From the NCBI GenBank assembly GCA_021531795.1, contig JADYUL010000004.1:1-64000 (forward strand): 64,000 bases of DNA, given 5' to 3'. Shown in pieces: positions 7,097 through 17,470 of this stretch. Positions within the stretch are counted from its first letter, which is position 1. The number at the start of each line of letters is the position of its first letter. This stretch comes from Lacrimispora saccharolytica (GTDB taxonomy: Bacteria > Bacillota > Clostridia > Lachnospirales > Lachnospiraceae). Position numbers and translations under genes: made by a program. Below the pieces are notes generated by a model. That model was not told where the DNA came from, ran no database searches, and was given only the letters and a program-made list of their open reading frames with translations.

Positions 7097-9233
7097 ATTT
7101 AAGCTTCATCGTAAGCGAGATTCGCTTCTTCTTAACGTCAACACTTAGTACCTCTACCTCCACGACATCTCCGATGCTTAGTGCATCGAGCGGGTGTTTG
7201 ATATATCTGTCGGTAATCTGTGAGATGTGCACCAGACCGTCCTGGTGAACTCCGATATCAACGAAGGCACCGAAATCAATGACATTTCTGACAGTTCCCT
7301 TAAGCCTCATGCCCGGCTTCAAATCCTCCATATCAAGTACATCTGATTTGAGTATCGGCTTCGGCATGTCCTCTCTGGGATCTCGCCCCGGCTTCATAAG
7401 CTCCTTTATTATATCCTTAAGCGTAAGTTCCCCTATGCCCAGCTCCTCTGCCAGTCTGTGAACCGATTTATCATCCTGCCAAAGCGCTCCCAACTTGGTT
7501 TTATCACCCATGTCAGTGTCCGTAAGTTCCAGCAATTTTCGGGTCGCCTCATAGCTCTCGGGATGGACTCCCGTATTATCAAGGAGGTTCTTTCCACCCG
7601 GAATCCTAAGAAAGCCCGCACACTGCTCAAAGGCCTTGGGACCCAGTTTCTCAACCTTAAGAAGATCTGCTCTGGTTATGAATTTGCCATTCGCTTCCCT
7701 GTAGGCCACGATATTCCTGGCAAGAGTCTTGTTTATACCCGATACATATTCAAGTAAAGCTGCTGATGCGGTGTTAAGGTCAACTCCGACCATGTTTACA
7801 CTGTCCTCTACCACTCCGCCTAAGGATTCATCCAGTTTCTTCTGATTCATATCATGCTGATACTGTCCGACGCCTATAGCTTTGGGTTCAATCTTCACAA
7901 GCTCCGATAATGGATCCTGAAGACGTCTGGCAATAGAGGCTGCACTCCTCTGTCCGACATCAAAGCTTGGGAACTCCTCTGTAGCAAGCTTACTTGCCGA
8001 ATAAACGGATGCTCCCGCTTCGCTTACTATTACATACTGAAGTGGTGTATCGATTTCCTTTATCAGCTCAACGATTACCTGCTCCGATTCACGAGATGCG
8101 GTACCGTTTCCGAGGGATATCAGGGTAATGTTATATTTCTTTATTAGTCTCTTAAGCTCCGCCTTGGCCTCAGCTACCTTGTTCTGAGGCGCTGTTGGGA
8201 AGATAACCTTAGTCTCGAGCACCTTGCCCGTAGGGTCCACAACAGCAAGCTTACAGCCCGTTCTGAAGGCAGGGTCCCAGCCGAGAACCACATGACCTGC
8301 GATGGGTGGCTGAAGGAGCAGCTGCTTTAGATTCTTGCCGAACACCGTTATCGCTCCGTCCTCTGCCTTTTCCGTAAGTTCATTCCTGATGTCTCTCTCA
8401 ATTGACGGAGCAATCAGTCTGTCGTAGGAATCGGCAATGGCCTCCTTAAGAAGAGGCGTTGTGAACCTGTTGTCTGAAGTAATAATCTGCTTCTCAAGAT
8501 ATGCGATTATCTTATCAACCGGAGGCAGAATCTTAACCGTAAGCACTTTTTCCTTCTCTCCTCTGTTAAGAGCTAAGATTCTGTGACCTACGATTTTGTT
8601 AACCGGTTCCTCGAAGTCGTAATACATCTCATATACCGACTCAGCTGTCTTATCCTTAGCCTGGCTTGATATCACGCCCTCCTTCATAGAGAGATTCCTT
8701 ATATAGGTTCTATACTGAGCATCATCGGATATATTCTCTGCAATGATGTCAAGTGCTCCCGAAATAGCCTCCTTAACATCAGCTACACCCTTCTCCTCAC
8801 TCACAAAGCTTAAGGCTTCCTCCTCTATACTACGGTTGGTCCTCTGAAGACTGATTATTATTGCCAGACCTTCAAGTCCCTTCTGTCTGGCAATACTTGC
8901 CCTGGTTTTCTTCTTGGGCTTGTATGGTCTGTACAGGTCCTCAACAGCAACCAGTGTTGATGCCTTATCAATCTTATCCTTCAGTTCTTCGTTAAGCATG
9001 CCCTGTTCTTCAATGGATGCCAGAACTGCTGCCTTGCGTTCTTCAAGAGATCTAAGATACCTTAGTCTCTCATCCAGATGTCTCAGCTGCTCATCATTAA
9101 GTGCACCTGTAGCTTCCTTCCTGTAGCGGGCAATAAACGGGATGGTGTTGCCCTCATCTATGAGCTTTACCGCCGCCTCTGTCTGGGACTGTCTTACTCC
9201 AAGTTCATCCGATATTATCTTAACTATATTCAT
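7095..9233 (-). CDS. tex: Tex family RNA-binding transcription accessory protein
   Basis: Tex (YhgF) proteins bind nucleic acid and the transcription machinery; the cellular role is only partly defined. The 712-residue protein shows the family layout: N-terminal helical Tex domain (about 1-190), a YqgF/RNase H-like domain around 310-450 with GWDPAFRTGCKLAVVD, helix-hairpin-helix repeats (about 490-560, including VEKLGPKAFEQCAGFLRI), and a C-terminal S1 domain (about 640-710, GMRLKGTVRNVIDFGAFVDIG). Full length. AAGGAG precedes the start, 19 nt after glpK, so both are likely cotranscribed. Confidence 0.95.
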   Translation of the reverse strand: MNIVKIISDELGVRQSQTEAAVKLIDEGNTIPFIARYRKEATGALNDEQLRHLDERLRYLRSLEERKAAVLASIEEQGMLNEELKDKIDKASTLVAVEDLYRPYKPKKKTRASIARQKGLEGLAIIISLQRTNRSIEEEALSFVSEEKGVADVKEAISGALDIIAENISDDAQYRTYIRNLSMKEGVISSQAKDKTAESVYEMYYDFEEPVNKIVGHRILALNRGEKEKVLTVKILPPVDKIIAYLEKQIITSDNRFTTPLLKEAIADSYDRLIAPSIERDIRNELTEKAEDGAITVFGKNLKQLLLQPPIAGHVVLGWDPAFRTGCKLAVVDPTGKVLETKVIFPTAPQNKVAEAKAELKRLIKKYNITLISLGNGTASRESEQVIVELIKEIDTPLQYVIVSEAGASVYSASKLATEEFPSFDVGQRSAASIARRLQDPLSELVKIEPKAIGVGQYQHDMNQKKLDESLGGVVEDSVNMVGVDLNTASAALLEYVSGINKTLARNIVAYREANGKFITRADLLKVEKLGPKAFEQCAGFLRIPGGKNLLDNTGVHPESYEATRKLLELTDTDMGDKTKLGALWQDDKSVHRLAEELGIGELTLKDIIKELMKPGRDPREDMPKPILKSDVLDMEDLKPGMRLKGTVRNVIDFGAFVDIGVHQDGLVHISQITDRYIKHPLDALSIGDVVEVEVLSVDVKKKRISLTMKLK

Positions 9234-9252
9234 ATATGTGTTTTACTCCTTA

Positions 9253-10752
9253 CTAATCGGTATATTCTGCATATGCCAGTGCACTGTTAACGGCACGTCG
9301 CCAGCCAAATAGACAGTCAGAGCGCTTTGCCGGTGGTATATTGGGCGTAAAGCCTGTATTGGTTCCCTGATTAGCTATAAGTTCATCCATTCCGCTCCAG
9401 AAGCCCACTGCCAGACCCGCAAGATAAGCAGCACCCTTGGCAGTCGTCTCTACACATTCAGGTCTTTCCACTACCGCATCCAGAATATCGGCCTGGAACT
9501 GCATAAGGAAATCATTCTTTGAGGCTCCGCCATCCACCTTGAGACTGCTGATCTTAACCCCCGCTTCCTTCTCCATACTGCTCAGGATATCGTAGGTCTG
9601 ATAGGCCATAGACTCGAGTGTCGCCCGGACGAAGTGTTCCTTCTTACATCCTCTGGTAATACCGACGACAATACCTCTTGCATACGGATTCCAGTACGGG
9701 GCACCCAGACCTGTAAAGGCCGGGACGATATACACGCCCGCCGTATCCTCTACAGACCGTGCCAAAGCCTCTGACTGCGCCGAATCCCTAAGCATATCCA
9801 TCTCATCACGCAACCACTGTATACCGGCTCCTGCTACAAATACACTTCCTTCAAGCGCATAGGTCACTTTATCATCAACCGATGCAGCTATGGTAGTAAG
9901 CAGTCCATTCTCTGATTTGACAGGCTTATCTCCTGTATTAAGCAGCATGAAACAGCCGGTGCCGTAGGTATTCTTAACATCGCCCTCCCGGAAGCAGCAC
10001 TGCCCAAACAGCGCCGCCTGCTGGTCTCCCGCAGCTCCCGCTATAGGAATCTCTCCACCCAGTATTCCGCTGTCAGTATGTCCATATACGCAGCTTGAGG
10101 AGCAGACCTTTGGCAGCATGGACATAGGAATATTGAAGTAGTTCAGCAGTTTTTCATCCCAGCACAGATTATTGATATCATACATCATGGTTCTGGATGC
10201 ATTGGTATAATCCGTGACATGAACCGCACCCTTGGTAAGCATCCAGATAAGCCAGGTATCTACCGTACCAAACAGAAGATTACCCGCCTCTGCTTCACTC
10301 CTTGCTCCCTTAACATTGTCTAATATCCAAGCAAGCTTGGATGCTGAGAAGTATGCGTCAGGAATCAGTCCTGTGGTCACTCTGACATAATCCGTAAGTC
10401 CGTCCTTCTTAAGCTTATCTATCAAGTCTGCAGTCCTTCTGCACTGCCAAACTATAGCATTATATACAGGCTTACCGGTATTCTTATTCCAGACTATGGT
10501 TGTCTCTCTCTGATTGGTTATTCCAAGGGCTGCTACCTCTGAAGCGCTTGCGCCGATTTTGCTGATTGCTTCCATAGCAACCGATACCTGAGATGACCAT
10601 ATCTCCATCGGATCATGCTCTACCCAGCCCGGCTTGGGATACACCTGAGTAAACTCCTTTTGCGCCATACTTACAATATTGCCCTGTCTGTCGAACAATA
10701 TGCATCTGGAGCTGGTGGTTCCCTGGTCTAAGGCCATAACATATTTCTTCAT
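9253..10752 (-). CDS. glpK: Glycerol kinase
   Basis: GlpK phosphorylates glycerol to glycerol 3-phosphate with ATP in the cytosol. The 499-residue protein has the FGGY-kinase phosphate motif DQGTTSSR (9-16), substrate-contact WVEHDP, TNQRETT, an [11 protein letters not shown] block near 250, and the C-terminal kinase signature [19 protein letters not shown]. Two in-frame starts exist; the one at 10752 has GGAG six bases upstream and gives the standard length, whereas the one at 10770 lacks a ribosome site. No glpF or glpD is adjacent. A terminator-like hairpin lies just upstream (10776-10810). Confidence 0.96.
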   Translation of the reverse strand: MKKYVMALDQGTTSSRCILFDRQGNIVSMAQKEFTQVYPKPGWVEHDPMEIWSSQVSVAMEAISKIGASASEVAALGITNQRETTIVWNKNTGKPVYNAIVWQCRRTADLIDKLKKDGLTDYVRVTTGLIPDAYFSASKLAWILDNVKGARSEAEAGNLLFGTVDTWLIWMLTKGAVHVTDYTNASRTMMYDINNLCWDEKLLNYFNIPMSMLPKVCSSSCVYGHTDSGILGGEIPIAGAAGDQQAALFGQCCFREGDVKNTYGTGCFMLLNTGDKPVKSENGLLTTIAASVDDKVTYALEGSVFVAGAGIQWLRDEMDMLRDSAQSEALARSVEDTAGVYIVPAFTGLGAPYWNPYARGIVVGITRGCKKEHFVRATLESMAYQTYDILSSMEKEAGVKISSLKVDGGASKNDFLMQFQADILDAVVERPECVETTAKGAAYLAGLAVGFWSGMDELIANQGTNTGFTPNIPPAKRSDCLFGWRRAVNSALAYAEYTD

Positions 10753-10775
10753 AGTAATCTCCACTCCCATATATA

Positions 10776-10810
10776 AAAATACCCGGGTTCACTTCATTCA
10801 GTAAACCCGG
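10776..10810 (-). terminator. Terminator ending the secA-side unit, or glpK attenuator
   Basis: On the minus strand a perfect 7-bp stem (CCGGGTT, 10810-10804, with AACCCGG, 10789-10783), then GTATTTTT. It follows the DUF975-like gene and sits only 23 nt upstream of the glpK ATG. It can simply end the upstream operon. In Bacillus, GlpP antitermination at a leader terminator controls glp genes, and the position here would also suit that. Confidence 0.7.
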
Positions 10811-10865
10811 CGGTTATTGTGAATCAAAATATTAATATATAATTTAGGACTAATATATCCATGAA

Positions 10866-11582
10866 TCAAATCCGGTTCTTGTCTGCGAGCTCCAGATAAT
10901 ACTCCGTCATGGTCATCCTTGTATACGGATACACATACAGCATACCGATTCCAAAGGACAATGCGGTAAGAATGTACATAGGAATGAAGCTGAACACCAG
11001 GTACAGATATGAGCCCTTGTTTCCTCTCATCATGTCCTTGCTTCTTTTCATAATCTGGAGAGCGTTAAGCTCGGGATAATCAAGAAGAATGAATTCCGTC
11101 TGTGAATAGTCAATCGCCACATTGTATCCGCCTATGGTACCTACAATAAGCAGAAGTCCACCCAAAGCAAGAAAGAGATAATCACCCTTTAGCAGGTATC
11201 CCACTGTAGCTATGATACCCGGGACAAACCAGATGATAACCTTGCAAAATACCAGAATCACAAGCTGGATAATCTTATCAGGGTGTCCCTTATATCCGTT
11301 AAGAATGTCAGATATCTTGGCCTCCATACCACATGCAAGCTTAAGATATATTGATGCCTCTCCTATCACAAAGATATATACAAACATCTCCATGATTAAG
11401 GTAATTACAATAAACAGAATCAGTCCCGTTGTGTTGCTCGTGTCAGAGACCGTCTCAGCCAGAAAGCTTAATCCCAATGTTATCAGCTGAATAAGAATAA
11501 ATGTAAGCGAGCACAGTCCATACCTGCCTAACAGGTTCTCTCTGGCATTTGCCTTAAGCGATGCAGATAATGAATGCTTCAT
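10866..11582 (-). CDS. DUF975-like integral membrane protein
   Basis: A 238-residue polytopic protein with about five or six hydrophobic segments. The pattern resembles the DUF975 family: an N-terminal LKANARENLLGRYG block, a central FILLDYPELNALQIMKRSKDMMRGNKGSYLYLVFSFI segment and a C-terminal GIGMLYVYPYTRMTMTEYYLEL end. Family function is unknown; a role in membrane or envelope homeostasis is only a guess. It starts 2 nt after the stop of the metalloprotease-like gene and is followed by the terminator at 10776-10810. Confidence 0.75.
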   Translation of the reverse strand: MKHSLSASLKANARENLLGRYGLCSLTFILIQLITLGLSFLAETVSDTSNTTGLILFIVITLIMEMFVYIFVIGEASIYLKLACGMEAKISDILNGYKGHPDKIIQLVILVFCKVIIWFVPGIIATVGYLLKGDYLFLALGGLLLIVGTIGGYNVAIDYSQTEFILLDYPELNALQIMKRSKDMMRGNKGSYLYLVFSFIPMYILTALSFGIGMLYVYPYTRMTMTEYYLELADKNRI

Positions 11583-11584
11583 AA

Positions 11585-12100
11585 TTAACCTCTAACATCC
11601 AGATTCATACCTGCCAGTAATCCACTGTCTGCCTTCTTCATATTCTTTACGTAAGGATTGTCCTCATTGCTGTATTTTATCCTGGTGGTTGTGGTACCGC
11701 CGGATACATAGGTTCGTCCGCACTCGGGGCATACTGCAGTATGGATAGCTACGCTTGCCTGCATAACCTTGCCGCCGTCTTTTGCCGCCTTGCTGTAGGC
11801 ATTGGATACATGCTCACCCTCGTGAGCTCTTACCGCAGCTCCGGCAGAATTGGGACTAATATGTGTAGGCGACTTGAATGATACATTCTCATCCGAACCG
11901 TCCTGATACTTCCTCTGCTTGCAGGTCTGACACTCAGCAGGTGATGAGGTCTTGCCAGCCATAACCTTGGTAGATTCTCCGGGATTGACTACGGTCCCAC
12001 TACCTCCGGCACTGCCGGTCTGACCAACGCCGCTGCCAAAAGCCATATTCATGCTCATAGCACCATACATCCCGTATGGATTCATTCCGATAGGTGACAT
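11585..12100 (-). CDS. SprA-like putative metalloprotease with Cys pairs
   Basis: A 171-residue protein. The first 50 residues are rich in Met, Gly and Ser and probably disordered. Then come CQTC (57-60), VRAHEGEH (90-97, an HExxH-like site) and CPEC followed by GRTYVSGGTTTT (124-138). The arrangement VRAHExxH followed by a Y-x-SGG strand resembles the SprA-related putative metalloprotease domain, and the two CxxC pairs could bind zinc. No signal peptide is visible. AAGGAGGG precedes the ATG. Activity is inferred only from the motif. Confidence 0.65.
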   Translation of the reverse strand: MSPIGMNPYGMYGAMSMNMAFGSGVGQTGSAGGSGTVVNPGESTKVMAGKTSSPAECQTCKQRKYQDGSDENVSFKSPTHISPNSAGAAVRAHEGEHVSNAYSKAAKDGGKVMQASVAIHTAVCPECGRTYVSGGTTTTRIKYSNEDNPYVKNMKKADSGLLAGMNLDVRG

Positions 12101-12127
12101 AGTCCCTCCTTTCCATCTACTTAAGAT

Positions 12128-12147
12128 TTATATATATATATATATTA
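12128..12147. repeat. TA dinucleotide tract
   Basis: A run of about nine TA repeats in the gap upstream of the metalloprotease-like gene. Such tracts are unstable and easily melted, and could provide a -10-like element, but I see no matching -35 box. Confidence 0.6.
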
Positions 12148-12157
12148 TATCACTTCA

Positions 12158-12604
12158 TCACTTATATGGAAATGCATCAGAATATTCCAAATCGAAGCTG
12201 CCATCCATAGCATCTTCAAGCATGTCATCATAGGTCTGTCCGTACATCTCCTTCATAAGCTCATTGATCTGAGATTTGAACGGATTGTCTCCAAACAGAA
12301 GCATTACCGCAGTGACAGCAATAATAATATTAACCGACAGTCCGATGATTCCCGTTGTCATTCCTGATGAAGCCTTATCAGACAGATGTCTGTCCCGTCC
12401 TCTTGATAGAAGTGCTAAGATAATAGCCATTGCTCCCAGTATGATCGATGGATATATCATCATTGTAAGTGTCGCAACAATACTCAGTATTCCTAAGGTA
12501 GATGCGGCCTTTGCCATGGGATTCAACCTGTGACTAACCATACTGTCATCATGCTTCTTCATCTGTTCGGGCTTATTAACATATGGTGACTGATTATATT
12601 CCAT
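12158..12604 (-). CDS. Small two-TM membrane protein, unknown function
   Basis: A 148-residue protein with a polar N-terminus (about 1-32), two hydrophobic segments (about 33-66 and 80-104, joined by a basic RGRDRH loop) and an acidic C-terminal tail with the MYGQTYDDMLEDAMDG stretch. The layout is like DUF4190-type small membrane proteins common in Lachnospiraceae, with no assigned role. Its ATG overlaps the prfB stop by one base (TAATG), indicating translational coupling to prfB. Confidence 0.7.
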   Translation of the reverse strand: MEYNQSPYVNKPEQMKKHDDSMVSHRLNPMAKAASTLGILSIVATLTMMIYPSIILGAMAIILALLSRGRDRHLSDKASSGMTTGIIGLSVNIIIAVTAVMLLFGDNPFKSQINELMKEMYGQTYDDMLEDAMDGSFDLEYSDAFPYK

Positions 12605-13719
12605 TATTCCTTAGCCTCTGTATTAATCCATTTAAGATATCCGTTTATGAACTGATCAAGTGCTCCATCCATAACAGCATCAACATTGCCACTCTCTACA
12701 CCGGTTCTTAAATCCTTCACAAGCTTATATGGCTGGAAGACATAAGACCTGATCTGATTACCCCATCCAATCTCGGTAACCTCGCCTCTGATGTCATCAA
12801 GTTTTTCCTTGTTCTCTTCCATCTTCAGCATATACAGTTTTGCCTTCAGCATCTGCATAGCCTTCTCTTTGTTCTGATGCTGGCTTCGCTCATTCTGACA
12901 CTGAACTACGATTCCCGTAGGCAGATGAGTAATTCTGATTGCCGATGATGTCTTGTTTATATGCTGTCCACCGGCACCCGAACTCCTGTAGGTATCGATT
13001 CTAAGATCATCATCATTGATCTCTACATCCAGGTCTGCGTCTATCTCAGGCATTACATCAAGCGATACGAACGAGGTCTGCCTCTTACCCTGCGCATTGA
13101 AGGGAGATATTCTAACCAGTCTGTGGACACCCTTTTCAGACTTGAGATATCCATATGCGTTTTCTCCGTTCACCTGGAAGGTAACAGATTTGATTCCCGC
13201 CTCGTCTCCGTCAAGGTAATCCAATACTTCTATTCCATAACCCTTCTTTTCTGCCCATCTGGTATACATACGATAGAGCATGGAAGCCCAGTCACAGCTC
13301 TCTGTTCCGCCGGCTCCCGCATTGAGCTTAAGGATTGCATTATTTCTGTCGAATTCTCCCGATAACAGTGTCGATATTCTGATATTCTCAAGAGACGAAA
13401 TAAAGGTATCCAGTTCTTCTCTTATCTCAGGAATAAGGCTCTCATCCGATTCTTCATAACCCATCTCAATCAGAGTCTCAATATCCTCATACTTAGTCTC
13501 CAGGTCGGTTATTGTCTCAACCACCGACTCCATTGAGCGAAGCTCCTTTACCTTGGTATTGGATACCTCAGGGTCATCCCAGAATCCCGGAGCCTCCATC
13601 TCTCTCTTATATTCTTCTATTCTCTGAAGCTTAGCCGTTAGTCCCAAGGAAGCCTTCACCTCTTTTAGAGGCTCCTTATAGCCTGCAAGCTCCATCTTCA
13701 TATTATCTAATTCAACCAT
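12604..13719 (-). CDS. prfB: Peptide chain release factor 2
   Basis: RF2 recognises UGA and UAA stop codons and triggers peptide release. The 371-residue protein has the codon-recognition tripeptide SPF (205-207) and the catalytic GAGGQ (248-252). The reading frame is continuous from the ATG through the ASLGLTAKLQRIEE region where many bacteria have the in-frame UGA and +1 frameshift, so the autoregulatory frameshift is absent. It follows secA by 51 nt, a common secA-prfB arrangement, and is coupled to the next gene by a one-base overlap. Confidence 0.96.
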   Translation of the reverse strand: MVELDNMKMELAGYKEPLKEVKASLGLTAKLQRIEEYKREMEAPGFWDDPEVSNTKVKELRSMESVVETITDLETKYEDIETLIEMGYEESDESLIPEIREELDTFISSLENIRISTLLSGEFDRNNAILKLNAGAGGTESCDWASMLYRMYTRWAEKKGYGIEVLDYLDGDEAGIKSVTFQVNGENAYGYLKSEKGVHRLVRISPFNAQGKRQTSFVSLDVMPEIDADLDVEINDDDLRIDTYRSSGAGGQHINKTSSAIRITHLPTGIVVQCQNERSQHQNKEKAMQMLKAKLYMLKMEENKEKLDDIRGEVTEIGWGNQIRSYVFQPYKLVKDLRTGVESGNVDAVMDGALDQFINGYLKWINTEAKE

Positions 13720-13770
13720 GGTCTATATTATACCGTATTCTATATTTAAGCTGCATCCGACATTCCGTAA

Positions 13771-16338
13771 TTAGGGTCTGCCACAACAGTTCTTATACTT
13801 CTTCCCGGAACCGCATGGGCAGGGATCGTTGGGATACACTTTGGAAGCGGCACGCATAACAGGCTTTTTAGCCAGTGAGTCATCTTTATTGGTGCCGGTA
13901 ACCTTGGCTACCTGTTCACGCTCCACCTTCTCTTCAACTCTTACATGACTGAGCAATTTAACCGTATCTTCACGAATGGAATCAGTCATGGCATCAAACA
14001 TCTCATATCCACTCATCTTATATTCCACAAGCGGATCTCTCTGTCCATATGCCTGGAGTCCAATACCCTGACGTAACTGATCCATATCATCAATATGGTC
14101 CATCCACTTACGGTCAATGGTCTTAAGAAGAATCACTCTCTCAAGTTCTCTTATCATCTCAGGCTGAGGGAACTCTGCCTCCTTAGCCTCATAGAACTTT
14201 ACTGCCTCCTCCTTAAGCATCTGCTTAAGCGCACCCTTATTTCTCTCTGTTACTCTGCCAAGAATGACAGGCTCAAGAGGAATAATCGGTAACAGCTCTG
14301 TATTAAGTGCCTTAAGATCCCAATCCTCAGGTTTCTGGTCGTCACCGATAACATTATCCACCACGTTCTCCACAATATCGGTGAACATCTTATAGATAAC
14401 GTCCCTCATACTCTCGCCGTCAAGAACCCTTCTTCTCTCGGCATAAATAATCTCACGCTGCTCATTGTTAACCTGGTCATACTCAAGAAGATTCTTTCTG
14501 ATTCCATAATTATTAGTCTCAATCTTCTTCTGAGCCTGTTCAATCGAATTGGTTAACATCTTATGCTCAATCTCCTGTCCCTCAGGAATACCGAGAGCAT
14601 TGAACATATTGATGAGTCTCTCCGAACCAAACAGTCTCATCAGGTCATCTTCAAGTGAGATATAGAATTTAGACTCACCCGGATCTCCCTGTCGTCCGGC
14701 ACGACCTCGTAACTGATTATCGATTCGTCTGCTTTCATGACGCTCAGTACCGATAATCTTAAGTCCTCCTGCAGCCTTAGCTTCATCATCAAGCTTAATA
14801 TCAGTACCACGACCTGCCATGTTGGTAGCAATAGTAACCTTACCCTTAGCACCGGCTTCAGCTACAATCTCAGCCTCAAGCTCATGGAACTTTGCATTCA
14901 GAACCTTATGCTCTATGCCACGCTTACGAAGCATTGCCGACAGTTCCTCACTGGCTTCAATTGTGATAGTACCAACCAAAACCGGCTGTCCCTTAGCGTG
15001 TGCCTCTATTACTGACTCCACAATGGCATTAAGCTTCTCTTTCTTTGTCTTATATACAGCATCCTGATGATCGATTCTTGCAACCGGCTTATTGGTCGGA
15101 ATCTCAACTACATCCATGCCGTAGATATCCCTAAACTCCTTCTCCTCAGTCAGCGCAGTACCGGTCATACCGGCCTTCTTATCAAACTTATTAAAGAAGT
15201 TCTGGAATGTGATGGTCGCAAGGGTCTTGCTTTCTCTCTTAACCTTCACATGCTCCTTGGCCTCAATTGCCTGATGCAGTCCGTCCGAATAGCGACGGCC
15301 GGGCATAATACGTCCCGTGAATTCATCGACAATGAGTACCTGGTCATCCTTAACAACATAATCCTGGTCTCTGAACATCAGATTATGAGCCCTGAGTGCC
15401 AGAATAATATTATGTTGGATCTCGATATTCTCCGGGTCAGCCAGGTTCTCAATATGGAAAAATTGCTCGACTTTAGCTACACCACGCTCGGTGAGATTGA
15501 GGTTTTTGTCCTTCTCGTTGACAATAAAGTCACCCGTTTCTTCTCTCTCAACACCCATGATGGCATCCATCTTGCTTAGGTCTTCCATATCCTCACCACG
15601 CTGCATCTGGCGTGCAAGGATATCGCATGCCTCATACAGTTTGGTTGACTTGCCGCTCTGACCGGAGATAATAAGCGGTGTTCTCGCTTCATCAATAAGT
15701 ACAGAGTCCACCTCATCGATAATGGCATATCCGAGGTTCCTGAGCACGAGCTGCTCCTTATAGATAACCATATTATCCCTAAGGTAATCAAATCCAAGCT
15801 CATTGTTGGTAACATAGGTTATGTCACACTTATATGCCTTCTGTCGCTCCTCCGGAGTCATACCGTTAAGTACACAGCCTACACTTAAGCCGAGGAACTC
15901 ATGCACCTGTCCCATCCACTCCGCATCACGGTTAGCCAGGTAATCGTTAACGGTTACTATGAATACACCGTTGCCGCTTAGTGCATTAAGATATGCCGGA
16001 CAGGTGGATACCAGGGTCTTACCTTCACCGGTACGCATCTCGGCGATACGTCCCTGGTGAAGAATGATTCCACCGATCAACTGTACTCTGTAATGCTCCA
16101 TATTGAGCACTCTCTTGGCAGCCTCCCTTACTGTGGCAAAAGCCTCAGGAAGAAGGTCGTCCAATGTCTCACCCTCTGCAAGTCTGTCCTTGAATTCCTT
16201 GGTCTTAGCCTTAAGTGCGTCATCAGACAATGCAGCATACTCATCGTGGAGACTCTCTATCTTATCCACGATCGGGTATATTCTTTTAAGCTCCCTCTCA
16301 CTATGTGTGCCAAATACTTTATCAATGATTTTACTCAT
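13771..16338 (-). CDS. secA: Protein translocase motor ATPase SecA
   Basis: SecA is the ATPase that drives preproteins through SecYEG. The 855-residue protein has Walker A MRTGEGKT (about 101-108), [11 protein letters not shown] (about 205-215), the [12 protein letters not shown] helicase motif (about 500), [12 protein letters not shown], and a C-terminal zinc-binding SEC-C tail [13 protein letters not shown] (about 840-852). It starts 21 nt after the buk stop with AAAGGA as ribosome site, so it may be transcribed with ptb-buk as well as from an unseen promoter of its own. prfB follows. Confidence 0.97.
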   Translation of the reverse strand: MSKIIDKVFGTHSERELKRIYPIVDKIESLHDEYAALSDDALKAKTKEFKDRLAEGETLDDLLPEAFATVREAAKRVLNMEHYRVQLIGGIILHQGRIAEMRTGEGKTLVSTCPAYLNALSGNGVFIVTVNDYLANRDAEWMGQVHEFLGLSVGCVLNGMTPEERQKAYKCDITYVTNNELGFDYLRDNMVIYKEQLVLRNLGYAIIDEVDSVLIDEARTPLIISGQSGKSTKLYEACDILARQMQRGEDMEDLSKMDAIMGVEREETGDFIVNEKDKNLNLTERGVAKVEQFFHIENLADPENIEIQHNIILALRAHNLMFRDQDYVVKDDQVLIVDEFTGRIMPGRRYSDGLHQAIEAKEHVKVKRESKTLATITFQNFFNKFDKKAGMTGTALTEEKEFRDIYGMDVVEIPTNKPVARIDHQDAVYKTKKEKLNAIVESVIEAHAKGQPVLVGTITIEASEELSAMLRKRGIEHKVLNAKFHELEAEIVAEAGAKGKVTIATNMAGRGTDIKLDDEAKAAGGLKIIGTERHESRRIDNQLRGRAGRQGDPGESKFYISLEDDLMRLFGSERLINMFNALGIPEGQEIEHKMLTNSIEQAQKKIETNNYGIRKNLLEYDQVNNEQREIIYAERRRVLDGESMRDVIYKMFTDIVENVVDNVIGDDQKPEDWDLKALNTELLPIIPLEPVILGRVTERNKGALKQMLKEEAVKFYEAKEAEFPQPEMIRELERVILLKTIDRKWMDHIDDMDQLRQGIGLQAYGQRDPLVEYKMSGYEMFDAMTDSIREDTVKLLSHVRVEEKVEREQVAKVTGTNKDDSLAKKPVMRAASKVYPNDPCPCGSGKKYKNCCGRP

Positions 16339-16359
16339 TTATTATTATCCTTTTGCTTA

Positions 16360-17427
16360 TTAGTATTCCTTAGCTGCTTCTTCCTTGTTCATGACTCTGA
16401 GACCGCCCTGAACCAGTGCAAGCAGCTCATCCTCACCGGGATATACCGTAAACGGTGCTATCCACTCACAGGCTTCCTTAAGTCCCGCAACAACAGCCTT
16501 ATCATATGCAATACCGCCGGTAACGATAATTCTGTCAACCTTGCCCTTAAGTACACATGCCATAGAACCCATATTCTTAACCATCTGGAAGATGAAAGCG
16601 TCTCTGATTGCCTTAGCCTTCATATCGCCCTCATTTACCATCTTCTCAACATCTCTCATGTCATTGGTTCCGATATATGCATTAAAGCCACCGTTACCGA
16701 CAAACATCTTATATACTTCCTTCTCTGTATACTTACCTGAGAAACAAAGCTTGATCAGTGCTCCCGACTGAACTCCGCCTGCTCTCTCCGGTGAGAAAGC
16801 TCCGTCTCCGTCAAGCGCATTAAATACATCTATTACCTTGCCCTTCTCATGTGCACCGACAGATACGCCACCACCCATGTGAACTACGATAAGATTTAAG
16901 TCCTCATATTTAAGGTTATTTTCCTTTGCATATCTCTTGGCAACAGCCTTCTGGTTAAGTGCATGGAATACAGATGTACGTGGAAGCTCGGGAACTCCTG
17001 AGATTCTGGCTTCATCACAAAGCTCATCAACAACTACAGGATCAACGATAAAGCTGGGAACGCCGATTTCATCTGCTATCTCACGCGCAAGAATACCACC
17101 AAGGTTAGATGCGTGCTGTCCCTGCTTACCAATCTTAAGGTCATTCAACAATTCGTCTGTAACCGCATAAGTTCCACCCGGGATAGGCTTAAGCAATCCA
17201 CCGCGTCCTACAACCATACCCAGAGACTTGATATCAAAATTCTTCTCCTTCAGAAGATTCATAATGATATCCTTACGGAAGTCCTTCTGATCAACAATTG
17301 TAGCATACTGTGCTATCTCCTCTGTTGAATGACGAAGTGTCTCTTCGAATAATAATGTCTCATCCTCGAATACACCAATCTTGGTTGATGTTGAACCAGG
17401 ATTAATAATCAAACTCTTAATGCTCAT
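16360..17427 (-). CDS. buk: Butyrate kinase
   Basis: Buk converts butyryl phosphate and ADP to butyrate and ATP, the substrate-level phosphorylation step of butyrate fermentation. The 355-residue protein is an ASKHA acetokinase-family kinase: [10 protein letters not shown] near the N-terminus, [20 protein letters not shown] (about 185-205), [14 protein letters not shown], and GGIAYDK near 305. The [12 protein letters not shown] block separates it from acetate kinase. It follows ptb by 43 nt, the usual ptb-buk pair. Branched-chain acyl substrates are possible. Confidence 0.95.
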   Translation of the reverse strand: MSIKSLIINPGSTSTKIGVFEDETLLFEETLRHSTEEIAQYATIVDQKDFRKDIIMNLLKEKNFDIKSLGMVVGRGGLLKPIPGGTYAVTDELLNDLKIGKQGQHASNLGGILAREIADEIGVPSFIVDPVVVDELCDEARISGVPELPRTSVFHALNQKAVAKRYAKENNLKYEDLNLIVVHMGGGVSVGAHEKGKVIDVFNALDGDGAFSPERAGGVQSGALIKLCFSGKYTEKEVYKMFVGNGGFNAYIGTNDMRDVEKMVNEGDMKAKAIRDAFIFQMVKNMGSMACVLKGKVDRIIVTGGIAYDKAVVAGLKEACEWIAPFTVYPGEDELLALVQGGLRVMNKEEAAKEY

Positions 17428-17470
17428 ATTTGCCTCTCTTTGAATAATGAATCAACTTATTATTATCAAA

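Noticed and set aside
12604-13719. Programmed frameshift in prfB
   Set aside because: The frame is continuous with no in-frame UGA in the usual place.
15067-15579. Plus-strand open frame of 170 codons opposite secA
   Set aside because: Antisense to a conserved gene, no ribosome site, no domain.
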